From NCBI GenBank assembly GCA_037576215.1, contig JBANDB010000003.1, forward strand, positions 6,138,001 to 6,202,000: a stretch of DNA of 64,000 bases, written 5' to 3'. Origin of the DNA: Armillaria gallica. Lineage: Eukaryota; Basidiomycota; Agaricomycetes; Agaricales; Physalacriaceae. The translations under genes were made by a program, and so were the position numbers. The notes below the pieces were generated by a model. The model was not told the origin of the DNA. It saw only the letters and a list, made by a program, of their open reading frames with translations, and made no database searches. Shown here in pieces: positions 45,451 to 57,179 of this stretch (the stretch's first letter is position 1; each line of letters opens with the position of its first letter).

Positions 45451-45700
45451 GGCTGGCGAAGAGACAGATGACACCAGCCATCTCGTTCCGCGTCATAGAG
45501 AATAGATGACACTGAGGGGAGTCGGGCGTTCAATCGAAACGAAGGTAATAAACGTCCGAGCTCCCCATCTTCCATATCCCACGGTAGGATAGGGAACATG
45601 TAGTGGCAGCATTGAGTATATTTGAATGGCCCGAGATCTCGAAGCAATAAAACTTCGACATCCAGGTCAAGCAGCCAAGCAAAATGTTGGACCAGTCAAG

Positions 45701-45755
45701 TTCACCTCCAGGACTCGAACCTGGTTCATCTGTGCATCAGCATACTAGGCCAACC
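45701..45755 (-). repeat. tRNA-like module 6 (class I)
   Basis: Minus strand: T-arm CCAGG-TTCGAGT-CCTGG, then AGGTGAA; box A region GGCCTAGTATGC is diverged. Confidence 0.6.
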
Positions 45756-46339
45756 CTGAGGCGAGGAAGTAGCGGGATGACAGCGAGGTAAGGACTCGAG
45801 GAGAGGGAACATCAGACTGGAGGGGATTGTTCTCGGCGACGAACGAGGGACCAAGTTGATGTCTTTCGGTCATGCGAGTACTGAACGGGACAAGAATGCG
45901 AACCGAATCAATGAGTTAACGATAAAGTATAGGCGCGACTTCGCATTTCGAGCGGCATGCCAGGGTTCCTATAGGGAGTACGATTGGACAAGAAACATGC
46001 AAAGCCGACCAAGCGAAGGTTAAAGCTAATCATAGCAGGTCAAAGGACCCGTTCGTGCATACACGTTGGCGCCTAGATGCTCATGAGCATGCTGAAGTGA
46101 CGCAAAAAGAAGGATTCCCATACCAGAATTCCTATGCCATGTATTCTGCTTTGCTAGAGGTAACATGGGTCCTGCATCTTGAATGCGCGCATCATGGGCC
46201 TCCATATCGGCGATGGATGAACTATTCCGCCTGGGCTTGGGTCAAACTTGAGGCCTTGAGGACTCCTCGTCTTGTGATACACGACATGACTCTCTGGAAA
46301 GGATTGGTTGGCGGCCTGCTCTCCGGATCGCGTCCTGCA

Positions 46340-47150
46340 TAAAAATCATCAATACCCAAAGCATAAATCAGCAGACCGTGCATTTCACGCACGATGTCCA
46401 CTTCCAGCTCCTCCGGCGCATTCCGACCAGCAGCATGGCAACACGTCTTCCCCAAACATCCCGTTTGCCTGATCACCCTTCGCTGAGAGGTCTTGGCCCC
46501 CACAGTGATCGTCGTCTCAAAGACGTGCGACACATAGAACTAACGAAGTAGCAGGGCCTGGCTCCCTACGATGAGCTCGTGGTTATGAAGGATAGGCTTG
46601 AAAGGGCTGATCTGAGCAAGTCTGTTGGTCTTTTGAATTCGCTAAGAGTGGATTGGAGTTCCTCGATGGCTGTATCAAGCTCCACTCGCGTCTGCGCGTC
46701 GAAGTCCGCGTTACGACTCCAGCGATTCTTGTTGACATGGCTCGATTACTTCGAAGCCGTTCGAGATGGTTTGTCGGAGAGAACCTGTAGAACGGTCGAT
46801 GATGGGGAGGACATCGGATACACGGACCTTGTGCGCGGCTTTGATGATATTGTTACGCTCGTGGATTTGTCGGAGAAGGTAGCCGTCGCAGGTTTCGGGA
46901 ATTGGGGTGATAGAATCAGAACGGAGGGGCTCAAGCGATGCCGGGATATGCAGATGAATTGAGAGGAGCCGTAGTACTAGTAGTCCAAGATGATGAAAGA
47001 TCGCCGTGCATAATGCCAAATGGTGGTGAATAAGAAAGATATATGGCACAGCCACGTTATGCGCTCAACGACTACTTCGATTTGGATTCACCAAATTCTG
47101 CGTGCCACCATCATGAACGCATGAGTAACCTTGCCGTGTATTCCCTGTTT
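46340..47150. other. Array segment without supported gene
   Basis: Overlapping open frames on both strands at 46579-46962 (+) and 46711-47055 (-) have no recognised domain. This block is not clearly found in unit 2. Confidence 0.35.
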
Positions 47151-47952
47151 GCCATCTCCAATACCTCTGTCGTGTGTCCCATTTCCACCGACTACGATGC
47201 GAACCTTGCGTTATTCAAACCACACCCAGGACGACGAGGAGCTTGAGGATAAGCTATGCAGACGTCGATATATATATTCAGCGGGGAGCTCAAATATCTC
47301 GAGGGTTTCATGTGGTACGATGACACTGCTTAGTCGCCACTAGTCAGTGTACAACATCATCGCATCATTCCGAGAGCTCCTTCTTATTGACATCCGCATG
47401 TAATCTAAACATCATGATCATCACGCCTCCCAGTTCTTATTCTGCTGTACGTTACCGTGATGGGTCTGCCCTTGAACCTCCTCGACGCATGGTGAGATCT
47501 AGTCGGGCGACAGGAATGAGACGGTGTCAGTCCTCGAGGTAGGTCGTTATTCAAGTCTTGACAGGAGAACCGTCCTCATTCCCTAGTAAACATTCGGCCG
47601 TCTTCTGTACATCAAGCATTCGTGTATGGAAGGTTGGAAGAGAGAACGACTCGGTGATCAACAGGTACTCCATATACACAGGAACGTGTTGTTTCCTTTG
47701 CGTCGAGTTACTTAAATCCTATGCATGCTTTGATATCCGGCCCAGATGATCCTCGTGCTGGACGACAGTGAGCGCCATCAAATAGTGAACACCGCCTCTA
47801 CCTCTCGTGCTGAGTCCAAGCTGGATGTAGCGCTACCTCTTTGTTTAATCGTCTTCGCCTTGCTCGAACCTTGGCTATACAGTCACTGTTAGGTTGAGAA
47901 ATCGAGTCTTACAGCGCAAAGTTTACGATATCTATAATGAATCTTTTGGTAA

Positions 47953-48003
47953 TCCCGTCGCCAGGACTCAAACCTGGGGCATCCGGCGCTTGACCATGGG
48001 ACG
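47953..48003 (-). repeat. tRNA-like module 7 (class I)
   Basis: Minus strand: TGGTCAAGCGCCGG box-A-like sequence and T-arm CCAGG-TTTGAGT-CCTGG. Confidence 0.55.
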
Positions 48004-48330
48004 TTCATGTTAAATAACAATAAGGCAGTCGAAAGGAACGTCCCACTTGCCAGTTAACCGATGCTGGATGTAACTTGCCATGTAGAACTTCAAGGACCTT
48101 TGCTGCCGAGTCCAAGCAATATATGAATTAACAAGTGCGAGGTTGTTACACGCGACAAGGTACAGAGGACTTAAGAAACCTGCTAAAAATCGATGAGTCA
48201 AAGCTGGAGAGCGGGAGGAATGACACGACATACCAGACATCGGTCCTGGACTATACGTTCCCACCTATATCACCGCACGTTCAACCACTATTGGTTGTGA
48301 AAAAGATGGCTTTTCTTTTTACCGAACGAT

Positions 48331-48385
48331 TTTACCTCTAGGACTCGAACCTAGTGCATTGCGCACACCGAATAGGCTACAATAG
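48331..48385 (-). repeat. tRNA-like module 8 (class I)
   Basis: Minus strand: box A TAGCCTATTCGG, T-arm CTAGG-TTCGAGT-CCTAG with a compensatory stem change. Partner of 61310. Confidence 0.65.
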
Positions 48386-49047
48386 ACTGACAGGAGAGAC
48401 AATAAGACCTATTATCTCGGCTAGGGTTCCGTAAGATATTATGGGTCCATGTTTAAAACTGGTTATGACGACTGGTAGGATGCGGGTACTATTCGAGAGT
48501 CTTCCGCGGGGATATAGGCGCTCTGGGGATGTCATTTGCGTCGTCCACGCGTATGAGTCGGACGAGTCTGGACGGTCTAGGCAACTTCATACAGCGACAG
48601 CGGGGTTCCGTCCAAGGGGGGGCCTGCCCAGATGTGTGTAAGGGTCTGAGACGAGGTCAGTGGCGGAAGCAGGAAGCGGGTTCAGCGTGCTGGTAATCGT
48701 CCGGGTGCAAACGTAACCTATATTCTCATCAGAGTTCCAAAGTGACACAGAAACCATGTCTCGTACCAAGGATCCCATCACGATACTGTGTTCCCTCTGC
48801 GCCAATTTGAACATTCTACGCCATTTGGACTGCACGCGTCCTTCCATTCATCACGGTCAAGCCTCTGCACCTCAGTCCAGACCAAGGTTCTCCTTGTCAC
48901 ATTTCCTTGTTGTTTCTTGGAGGAGAGAGAGGAAGCGTAGTCAAACGATTTCCTTGATGATGAAGTACGAGAGGAGAGGTATACCTAGCACAGCCACTGG
49001 ATATTCATTGGTAGTCGTACCGAAAAGGATACCCTCACAGACATATA

Positions 49048-49080
49048 TTTCGCCTCCAGGATTCGGGGCTACGTACATGC
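49048..49080 (-). repeat. tRNA-like module 9 (class I, internally deleted)
   Basis: Aligns with 62072-62130 at both ends but lacks about 33 nt that include box B and the linker. Confidence 0.5.
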
Positions 49081-49171
49081 AATTCATGGATACCGACTCG
49101 GACAAGAAAGGGCCTAAATTAAAAGCACGGGGCAGAAAAAAAAGGTCTACACCGCTATTCTGAGGTGTCAC

Positions 49172-49230
49172 GGTTCACCACACGAATCGAACGTGTGCAC
49201 TGACCCTTGTGTCGCTGGACTCGAGAGTTC
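49172..49230 (-). repeat. tRNA-like module 10 (class II)
   Basis: Minus strand: hairpin ACACG-TTCGATT-CGTGT with box B GTTCGATTC and trailing GGTGAACC. Partner of 62213. Confidence 0.6.
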
Positions 49231-49530
49231 ATGGAGTATATACTCCTAGAACGAACCATTTTGGACTGCGAGGAAGACAAAAGAGGCCGAATATCACGAG
49301 TGGACAGGAACAATAATCGTATGTGTGGACGACACGGACGATGTATCGTGAAACCCCTTCGGAGTCCTAGGCCTACCACGGCATGGACATAGTACGTAGA
49401 GCATGTCAAAGACGAACTCCAGGCACCCTTTGTCTCGCAATAATAAAACCAAGGTACAGCGCAGAAAATCACTGGGATCCGTTTTATCCGTTGATCACGA
49501 ACAAAAGAAACTTGTGCCAAATACTCACAT

Positions 49531-49582
49531 TTCACCTCCAAGAGTCGAACCTGGTACATCATACAGTTCCGCTAGGCTATGG
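49531..49582 (-). repeat. tRNA-like module 11 (class I)
   Basis: Minus strand: box A TAGCCTAGCGGA, box B GGTTCGACTC, then TTGGAGGTGAAA. Confidence 0.65.
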
Positions 49583-50084
49583 AAGTAGCTGTAGTAGCTG
49601 GGGGTTTAAGTGATGCGCGATGTTGACGAGGCAAGTGGTCTGTGATTCTCGACCCGGTGCCTACAGCATGACTTTCCTTGCCATCAGAGCCAAAGGGGTG
49701 TGATGCTAAAGGTGGAAGGCGAAAGGACGGGAGGAGACCTAGACATCTACACTTATCGTTGAACGACCATCAGGACGAGGCGAGCGGGGTAGGGTAGGAA
49801 GAATGTTCGTTCCCTTGCTCATGCACGAGAAAGGACGTCATGTTCGGGGCGAGCTGTGAACTCGAGCACCCCTTGTAACCTGTACAAGTTGATGAATTCG
49901 CAAAGGAGAGTGAGACCTGCGAATCTAAAGAAAAAAACAGTTTATGAGTAGGCCGTACGCGAACAACTGGCAGCGACGTACCATCTGTGGTAAGCCACTC
50001 TTCCTAATGGTGACCTCCTTCCCATTGGGGGACGAAAAAGACACCAGTAAAAGCCGTATCACAATCCCATCAACCCCTGTACGA

Positions 50085-50130
50085 ATCGAACGTATCGGGG
50101 CCGCGCTCCCACTCCTCCATGCGGTAGTTG
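50085..50130 (-). repeat. tRNA-like module 12 (class III)
   Basis: Minus strand: box-A-like TGGAGGAGTGGG, then CCCC-GA-TACG-TTCGATT-CGTA-CA-GGGG, an extended T-arm-like hairpin. Confidence 0.6.
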
Positions 50131-50427
50131 ACAATTTGAAGGTTTGAATGGAAAAGGAGAGTTGATTTGAGCGCGTAGAAATCCCAACGTCGGGTTTCCG
50201 AGCAATTTCTGAATCAACGTGCAGGTCGAGAGTGTGGTGAGGCTAGAGTTTGTTGTTCGACGCCACAAGAGCCACCCTTGAATAGGCCCGACCATAGCAT
50301 TCAGCTCACTAAAAACCAATGAGCCAAAGTCAGGGAGTGGGAGGAATGGCACGACATACCAAACACTCATACGTTCGCACTGTCCGTTCGTTCAGCCACC
50401 ATCGGAAACGTAGGTCAAATATCACGA

Positions 50428-50482
50428 TTTCACCCCCAGGACTCGAACCTGGTGCATTGTGCATACCCAATAGGCTACAATA
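50428..50482 (-). repeat. tRNA-like module 13 (class I)
   Basis: Minus strand: box A TAGCCTATTGGG, T-arm CCAGG-TTCGAGT-CCTGG, then GGGTGAAA. Box starts about 28 nt apart. Confidence 0.65.
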
Positions 50483-51609
50483 GACCGGCAGGAAGGATAA
50501 TACTGGCACCGGCCTCTGTCCAGTTCCCGCATCGAGAGAGTACAACGTCCAATGGAAAGAAAGGGAGGAACTTTATCCCTGCCGACGGATAAGCGCTACG
50601 TGGCGAGATGAAGTGCAACGATAACGACGAAGGGTTCGGGTTGTTCAAGAGAAAATAATTCTGCAGCAGAAATCCAAGCACTTCGTCCACGGGGACGTCG
50701 TTTGTGCCATACGCACTCAGAGGCAGACGTATCACTTTAAGATGACTGGGAAGAGGTCAAAATGGGACGGAGAATCGAACGAAAACCGCGCCGAGTTGGA
50801 AGGAACGACACTAGTGATATCATGAGTATGTCAAATGAAATCGGAAAGCAAGTCTCGTACCAGGCGCGACCCTCCCAAATTTCATGCTCAACGCCATTTA
50901 GACCTGCATGCGTCGAATGCCAGAAAGAGTACACCCATCCTGGCATGTATAGCGTTGTAGTGGCTGCAACTCCGACTCTGTGTCGATACGAGCGTGTCGT
51001 TCTCAGTAATGTCGATGAGCATCCATGCGAAACGGGTCGAGAGGGTTGAAGTTCTTGTCCTTTCTTGCCCCGCCACCTCCTCCCAGTCCAGCTGGATTCT
51101 CCTTGTCGTCATTAGCGATCTTCTCTCCAGAGTCAAAGGTAGAAGGGAAAAAGACGTGAAGAGACTTGAACGACCATCAGGATGGTCTCTGGGAAGAGGT
51201 GAACGAATAGGACGGTACTCCGGGCTCCCATGGTCGATGTATGAATTCGTGAAGGGTTGAGAACTTGAGCTCCTTGAAAGGTAGATGTTGAACTGTTCCA
51301 CGTCGATGCAGAAGACAATTTCGGCGAAAAAGAGGGAGATTAGATCTAAAGAAAAAAGTGCTGATGAGTAGGCCGTAAGCGAGCAAATGGCAAAGACGCA
51401 CTATCTGTGCGTGTCGGCGCTCACGTCCTCCTCATTTTCCTAGCGCCAACCTCCTCCTTACCTGCCCTCTAGGTCCAATCTCCAAGACAAAGACGTGAGC
51501 AACAGTCATTATCAGAAATCCGGGTCGACATGGCGGTCAAAAGTAGAACACAGCCACATATTCCCGGAATTCGGCCCGGTCACTCCATCGCCCTGCCTCT
51601 TACTTAGCA

Positions 51610-51682
51610 AGCCATGTCAGGGCTGTGGACCCGGCCGTTTCCTGATTGGGACCTTGTGCCGGTACCAACACCAACCAACACC
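51610..51682 (+). repeat. Segment shared with 2395-2467
   Basis: Same orientation as the copy in the IRG region; see that entry. Confidence 0.55.
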
Positions 51683-52579
51683 TCTCGCCTTCAACCTTCA
51701 TAGTAGGTTTATTTCAAGCTCTTGCTACCGGTGAACTGAGGCTAGCACTGACTGGGAGATCTTGTAGATGGTGCCTTGATGATGGACCTCTCGATGATCC
51801 AATGCCTTTACCCCGACGGTGTCAGTCGGAGTCAAGTGCAGGCTGTGAGCGGGACTTGTTTGTCAGTGTCGTCAGTTATGGAACTGCCAACGAACGTATT
51901 GTGACAGCGTATGTTAGCCGCAGCCCTGAGGTCCCCGCTGTTGTTGAAACTAGAGGCATGACATATATCGTCCAGGAAAGATATCGGGGATCTGCCTCCC
52001 AGGAGGATGCTGAATGGACTGGGCGCTGACAGGATACAGACGTCTTGCTCGCAGAAGACCCCATTAGCTGCGCGCCCTCTTCCTGGTGCCTCTCTCATGT
52101 GGACTCAGTCTTTGTTGTGAACGGGAACGGATGGTGTCCGAGTCTTGCAGTTTAGACGCCTAGCTCCTTTCAGGGAAGGTGTTTGTATCCTGGCTCCAGT
52201 TTCTCGTAGAGTTTCGACGCTTCAGCGTTAGCGGTGTCTCGCTATATCCTACCTTGCCACGCCCGAAACAAGATTCTAATTCAACCTGTCATGACCTGGC
52301 ACCAACCATCGTCTCGTCATTCTGCCCTTACCACTTCGGTGCTCATGCGGCCCAATGCATATATCAAAACAGGCAGAATAGCATGTTCAATCGTGGTGTA
52401 TTGTCTGCGTCCTGACCAAATCCGGAAAAGGTGTAGTCTCGAAGTGAACGAAGAACACCGCTCGAGTCGGTTTGATCTTGCGAAGTAAGGTACGACCGAG
52501 GCGCGCGTTACGACTTGCACAAAATGGTACATGAATAACAGCTCTTGCAACTTGCTTCTGTATCTTAACATCGTCGCTC

Positions 52580-55349
52580 ATGTACCTCCCCCAGTGGTTG
52601 CTGAAGGCCCTTCGACAAGCCCTTCGTGGCCATGCTAGAGGTCTCTCGCCTTTGAAAGCCGTTGTTCTCCTCTGGCGCTTCTTTCGGCGTCTCTTCCAGC
52701 ACTTTTCGCGTACTCAAGACGACGGAGAACCTGATAAACCCCCGCGGCACATAGCTGCCCATGTTTCGTATCTACCCCAAGGCGCAGAATCAATGAATTG
52801 CACGATGTCGCTTGCGGTCGATGACGATACAGATGAACCCATAACGTCTGTTGTGTGCCGAAGCACTGCTCTACCTAACGATTCATGGTCCTCCTATGGT
52901 ATGGCCCCATTGTCTGTGGCAAGCCGCTCCCAGGCTGGTTTGGCATTCGAAACTGATTTGAATCATTCAGATGCCCACTCCAATCCCTCACGATTATCTC
53001 AAGATACCAGGACTATATCGCCCAACTCAGCCACAGATGTGCATATGAACTTGTTGCATGTTCATCTACCAAGCGCCAACTCTGGAGCTGTGGCATCCGT
53101 GGTAGTTGCATCACCGCCAGCCATTGCTCCATGGTACCATTGGCAAAATGAAAACAATCTTTCCACATTGCATAGCACACATCGTGTCTTCCAGCCCATA
53201 TTACCCACATTTGTTGAGGAGGGTGGGGCCAGGCATGTCCTTTTTTACTGGTGATCTTTGCTTCCTCTTCTGACATGCACCAGACAAAGAAATCCGCACA
53301 ACTCAAACAGAACTTGGATTGTTCCTTTGACTACCTCATTCACACTGTATGTCTCTGTCTCTTCATCTAAGTTCTTATATTTGATGTTTTTATCTAGCCA
53401 TGGTGTCCCCAGCAGTTGGTCACTGCATGTGAATACTGCAGGTGCTCGCTACTATGTACACAAGAAGATGTTTCACACACCAGTGAATATGTTATCAGGG
53501 CCCTGTGGCTCACTGTTACAAATTTTCACCTTTGAAGATACAGTCTTGCCTGCAGTTTTGCAAGAACTGACTAGGTTTCTGGATAATATTGTCAGTTACA
53601 TGCACACCAACAGAATTACTCTCCCATCTAAAGCAGATCTTGTTTTGGGCTTTGGACGGGAATATGCGGATGGCACTCATATCTGTGAATATTACTTTGC
53701 AGATCACACACACCATTCTATCTTTTGGCTGGATGGCTTTGATGCTGACATACTGCTGGATGTAAAAGATTTTAACACCTCTGAACCATCCCATCTTGCC
53801 CATGTGATAGAGGCTGAATATTGGTTAGTCTTTACAGTGGTGCCTGTCATTATTTTTCATTGTGTAGGGGCTGATAACAGTCAGGTTTCATTCTGGCTTG
53901 TTTCCTGCATGCCAAGAGATGACTAGTGATACAATTGAAGAGGTCAATGATTTTCTCATTCATAGTATTGCAGGTAGGCTTTTAAGGCAAGTGAATGATG
54001 CTTATTCTGACAAACATTCCAGAAATAACCTCGGATTCAAGTTTTGTAGCATCCCAACATAGCTATACCCTTTCAGAATTGCAACAATATTTCAGTATCT
54101 TGAATAGTATCAGAAGTGAGGATGAAATACTGTAATACTGAAGAATTACTCATCTTATGCAAAAACAGATAACCCTGCCCAGTCATATTCTCGTCCAGGT
54201 TTGGTCTGGACTGTAGGTGAATACCAAATTATCAATCAAAAACAGATCACAAGCTAATGCAGCTGGAGAAGCTGTGATCCTGGAACATCGTTGTATGTCA
54301 ATATGTGTGTGTTTATGAATTATGGTCTCATATTTCCCTAGCTAGAAAACGTTACCTGAACTTTTATGGGGAACCTGAACCTTACCTTGGTTCCACCCAC
54401 AATGACCTTGAACAACCATTGCATATGGCACTAATTGTTCTGTTATCACCACTCTTATTCTTTGCACCTGATATACATTACAATGCCCTCTATGAAATAT
54501 GGGACAAAGATATTTCTAAAACAGATTGGAGTGCTTTCATTCGGAAACTCAGTACTGAATGGCAAGATTTTGTCATCAATGTGAGGACTGACACGATAAA
54601 CTCTAGAGCTAGTCTAACACATCTACAGGCTACTGTTTTGCTCAATGCTAATATTGCTTTCCTGGCCATTCAAAGCATCAACGAATCTAGTTCTGACAAA
54701 GGACGCTCACCTGCACAAATAGCAAGTTATGTATCAACAATTCTGAGTGTTGGTAGTATAATTCTAGGTTTGCTTCTACTGCAGAAGTACCGCCACAAGA
54801 ACCGTCCCAGCAACACCACAAGTGTAAGCTATGTCTTCTATCACTTCAAATGCATTTGACCTGTTTTCTAGTTCAAGTTTCTTGGCATACAAGAAGGAGG
54901 CTTAGGAGAGAAGCTCAGCCTAGAGACTCTCGCGATCATGTACAGCTTACCTTGGGCTTTACTCATGTGGGCTTGAGCATTGCCAAGTTTCTTTATCTTC
55001 TCAGCAGCTTAACCCCAAATCCAGGATGATTTTTTTCCTGGCAGCATTCTGCCTTATGTGTTTCACTGCCTCCAGCTTATCGGTCCGAATGATCGTAGGC
55101 AGTGCATTATTAGCCATCGGCATCCTCATCTTCTGGTACCTCACGATATCGCGCGAACGATACGGGCCGCGATGGTATGTGCGAGCGCATGCCCTTTTGG
55201 TCAAAGCTTGGAGTCGATTGCCCCGGCCCATCCGTACGCCTCCCGGCGAAGTTCAACATGAATTGGATGAAAGGAATGCCGCAGAAGAGTTCACAGGATG
55301 TTGGGATGGCACCGATGGGCCCGCATACGGCAGCGGCACCAGTTTCTGA
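52580..55349 (+). pseudogene. Agaricomycete WW-like/multi-TM membrane protein gene, unit 2 copy, probably damaged
   Basis: Exons by homology and splice sites: 52580-53250, 53311-53346, 53398-53823, 53885-53973, 54023-54115, 54169-54216, 54263-54292, 54342-54823, 54872-54966 and 55025-55349. The main body reads through: SSWSLHVNTAGARYYVHKKM, CEYYFADHTHHSIFWLDGF, EHRSRKRYLNFYGEPEPYLG, ATVLLNANIAFLAIQSINE, and IILGLLLLQKYR. Problems: the exon 1/2 join gives TGA. The intron 5 acceptor is GCAA instead of GCAG, although a CAG 6 nt on keeps frame. The GTGAGT donor used in unit 1 after MWA has become TTGAGC, leaving a weaker GTGGGC. A 2-base loss near 55220 changes the C-terminus. It lacks the unit 1 nonsense codon. 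It may still make a product starting inside exon 3, or be a pseudogene. Confidence 0.65.
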
Positions 55350-56467
55350 CGAGCCGGCGACATGATCTCATAAACGATGTCAGCGAACTCGCATGAGACG
55401 GTTGTACGAAATGGTATTGAGATATGCGATGGACATTCATGTATAACAGTTGACTGGAAGGAGACAGGCGAGTAGAAATGTGGTGGTACCCTAGCAACCT
55501 CATGGTGCTTCGGCGTTGTGTCTAGTAGGATAAGTTGTAGTTACATTTCTTGGTTTTGTCCCCGCTATACTTAAAGGAGAGACGCGGTAGTAATCTATCT
55601 TTGTATCCGAGATGAGATTTATACACCACCGAGAGCAATCCTAATACTGCATGGGACCTTCCGGACAACGGAGTTCCTCGCCAATGATTCGTAAGACCGC
55701 AGCATCCTCATCCCAAAGTTCGTCAACCTCCTGGGAGTAATTGGAGTACATACAGTGCAATAACGACACCTTAGTCAAGCGAGATAGGATCCACGCTCTT
55801 GACTCTTGAGCAGCACACGACAGAGACGTCGAAGATGCTGGACAATGCGAATCATATGTTCAGGATCATCGCTCTCCGGACTCGCAGGTATCTTCACAAG
55901 GCGATGATGGAGGGCAGAATCAAGAAGCTGCTGAAAACGTAGGCCAAAACGATGTTGAAAGCCCGGCAGGTGGCAGGTGGCATCCTTGACTTTGTGTTGA
56001 CCTCGAAGTGTTCTCAGAGCATCCGTCTTGTTCCCGCAGCTAGCCCATTTCTACGTACGCATTATAGAAGCGCGTAAAAGAACAAAAGGCACTTGCACCT
56101 TTCATCGCTCAAGGACATCTGTAGTGGAGCAGAACGCTCACGGGCAGTGAGAAGATTGACAACGGGCATCAGGAAGGGCGAGCCATAGTCTCACGACGGA
56201 GCTGAGGGTCTACAGAAAGGATCAGGGATGGGCGAATTGGAGCCTACATGCTGGCGTCTCACCGAATTAAAAGTGGGCATCCCGCTCTTCTTCCGACCAC
56301 TTCTATCCAGCGGTTTCTGAAACCCGCAGCTCCGAAGTCTTAATCATTATCAAACCTGAATACCATCCGTAATCTTGAAGCCTCGAGCGGAAGATGTAGT
56401 GCCAATAAATCCCTGCACACTCGGTAGGAAGAGCACGAGCACCGTCAAGAACTGTATGAACGGGCGA

Positions 56468-56522
56468 TTTTACCTCCAAGAGTCGAACCCGGTGCATCAC
56501 ACCAGACGAACTAGATTATATG
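56468..56522 (-). repeat. tRNA-like module 14 (class I)
   Basis: Minus strand: box-A-like TAGTTCGTCTGG, box B GGTTCGACTC, then TTGGAGGTAAAA. Confidence 0.6.
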
Positions 56523-57179
56523 CACCACGCCGGGAGTAGTGCGGATGACGCCAACGAAACGTCGTCACTGGCATATAAGCCTAAACATTGAGTGCATCGT
56601 CCTTGATACACACAAGGTGCGCCTTGTCCTGTGGTCCTTTCCCGACAATTCTCCTCGTCTATAACCTTCTCCGAAGCCAAAGGTGGATGGGCTGAAGGAT
56701 CGACTGGCAAAGAGTCAATCAGACGTTAAGGCCAGGAGGTTGCCGCGGGGGCGGCGAGCGAGTGCCAAGTTGATGTCCTTCGGTCACGCGAGTAGTGAAT
56801 GGGACAAGAATGCGAACTGAATCAAAGAGGCAACGATGAAGTATATGCACAACTTTGCACGTCGAGTGGCATGCCGTGTTTCCTCGTAGAAAGAGTCTGA
56901 TTGGGCAAGATACATGCAAAGCTGACTAGACGAAGGTTAAAGCTAATCGTAGCAGGTCAAAGGCCCCATTCGTTGGCGCCTAGATGCTCATGCTCATGAG
57001 CACGCCAAAGTCACGCAAAAAGCAGAAGTCCCGTACCAGAATTCTTATGCCACGTCGTCGGTAACACGGGTCCTGCGTCTTGAATGGTGGGCCTCCATAC
57101 CAGCGAAGGACGAACTATCCCGCCTGGGATTGGGTCTAACTTGAGGACTCCTTGCTCATCGATCGATGGGAGAGAGCGA

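Larger units (their letters stand above)
36990..48430 (+). repeat. Tandem-array unit 1 (about 11.4 kb)
   Basis: Landmarks recur in the same order and orientation in unit 2: 37600-39520 with 49800-51780, the membrane-protein gene 40670-43870 with 52230-55350, 43900-44900 with 55450-56100, 44960-46300 with 56480-57170, and 47150-48420 with 60150-61400. Boundaries are approximate and identity is uneven, so the duplication is not recent. Other blocks such as 46340-47100 lack an obvious partner. Confidence 0.75.

Noticed and set aside
46579..46962. 127-codon open frame, with another on the opposite strand at 46711-47055
   Set aside because: No recognised domain, no splice support, and mutual overlap.
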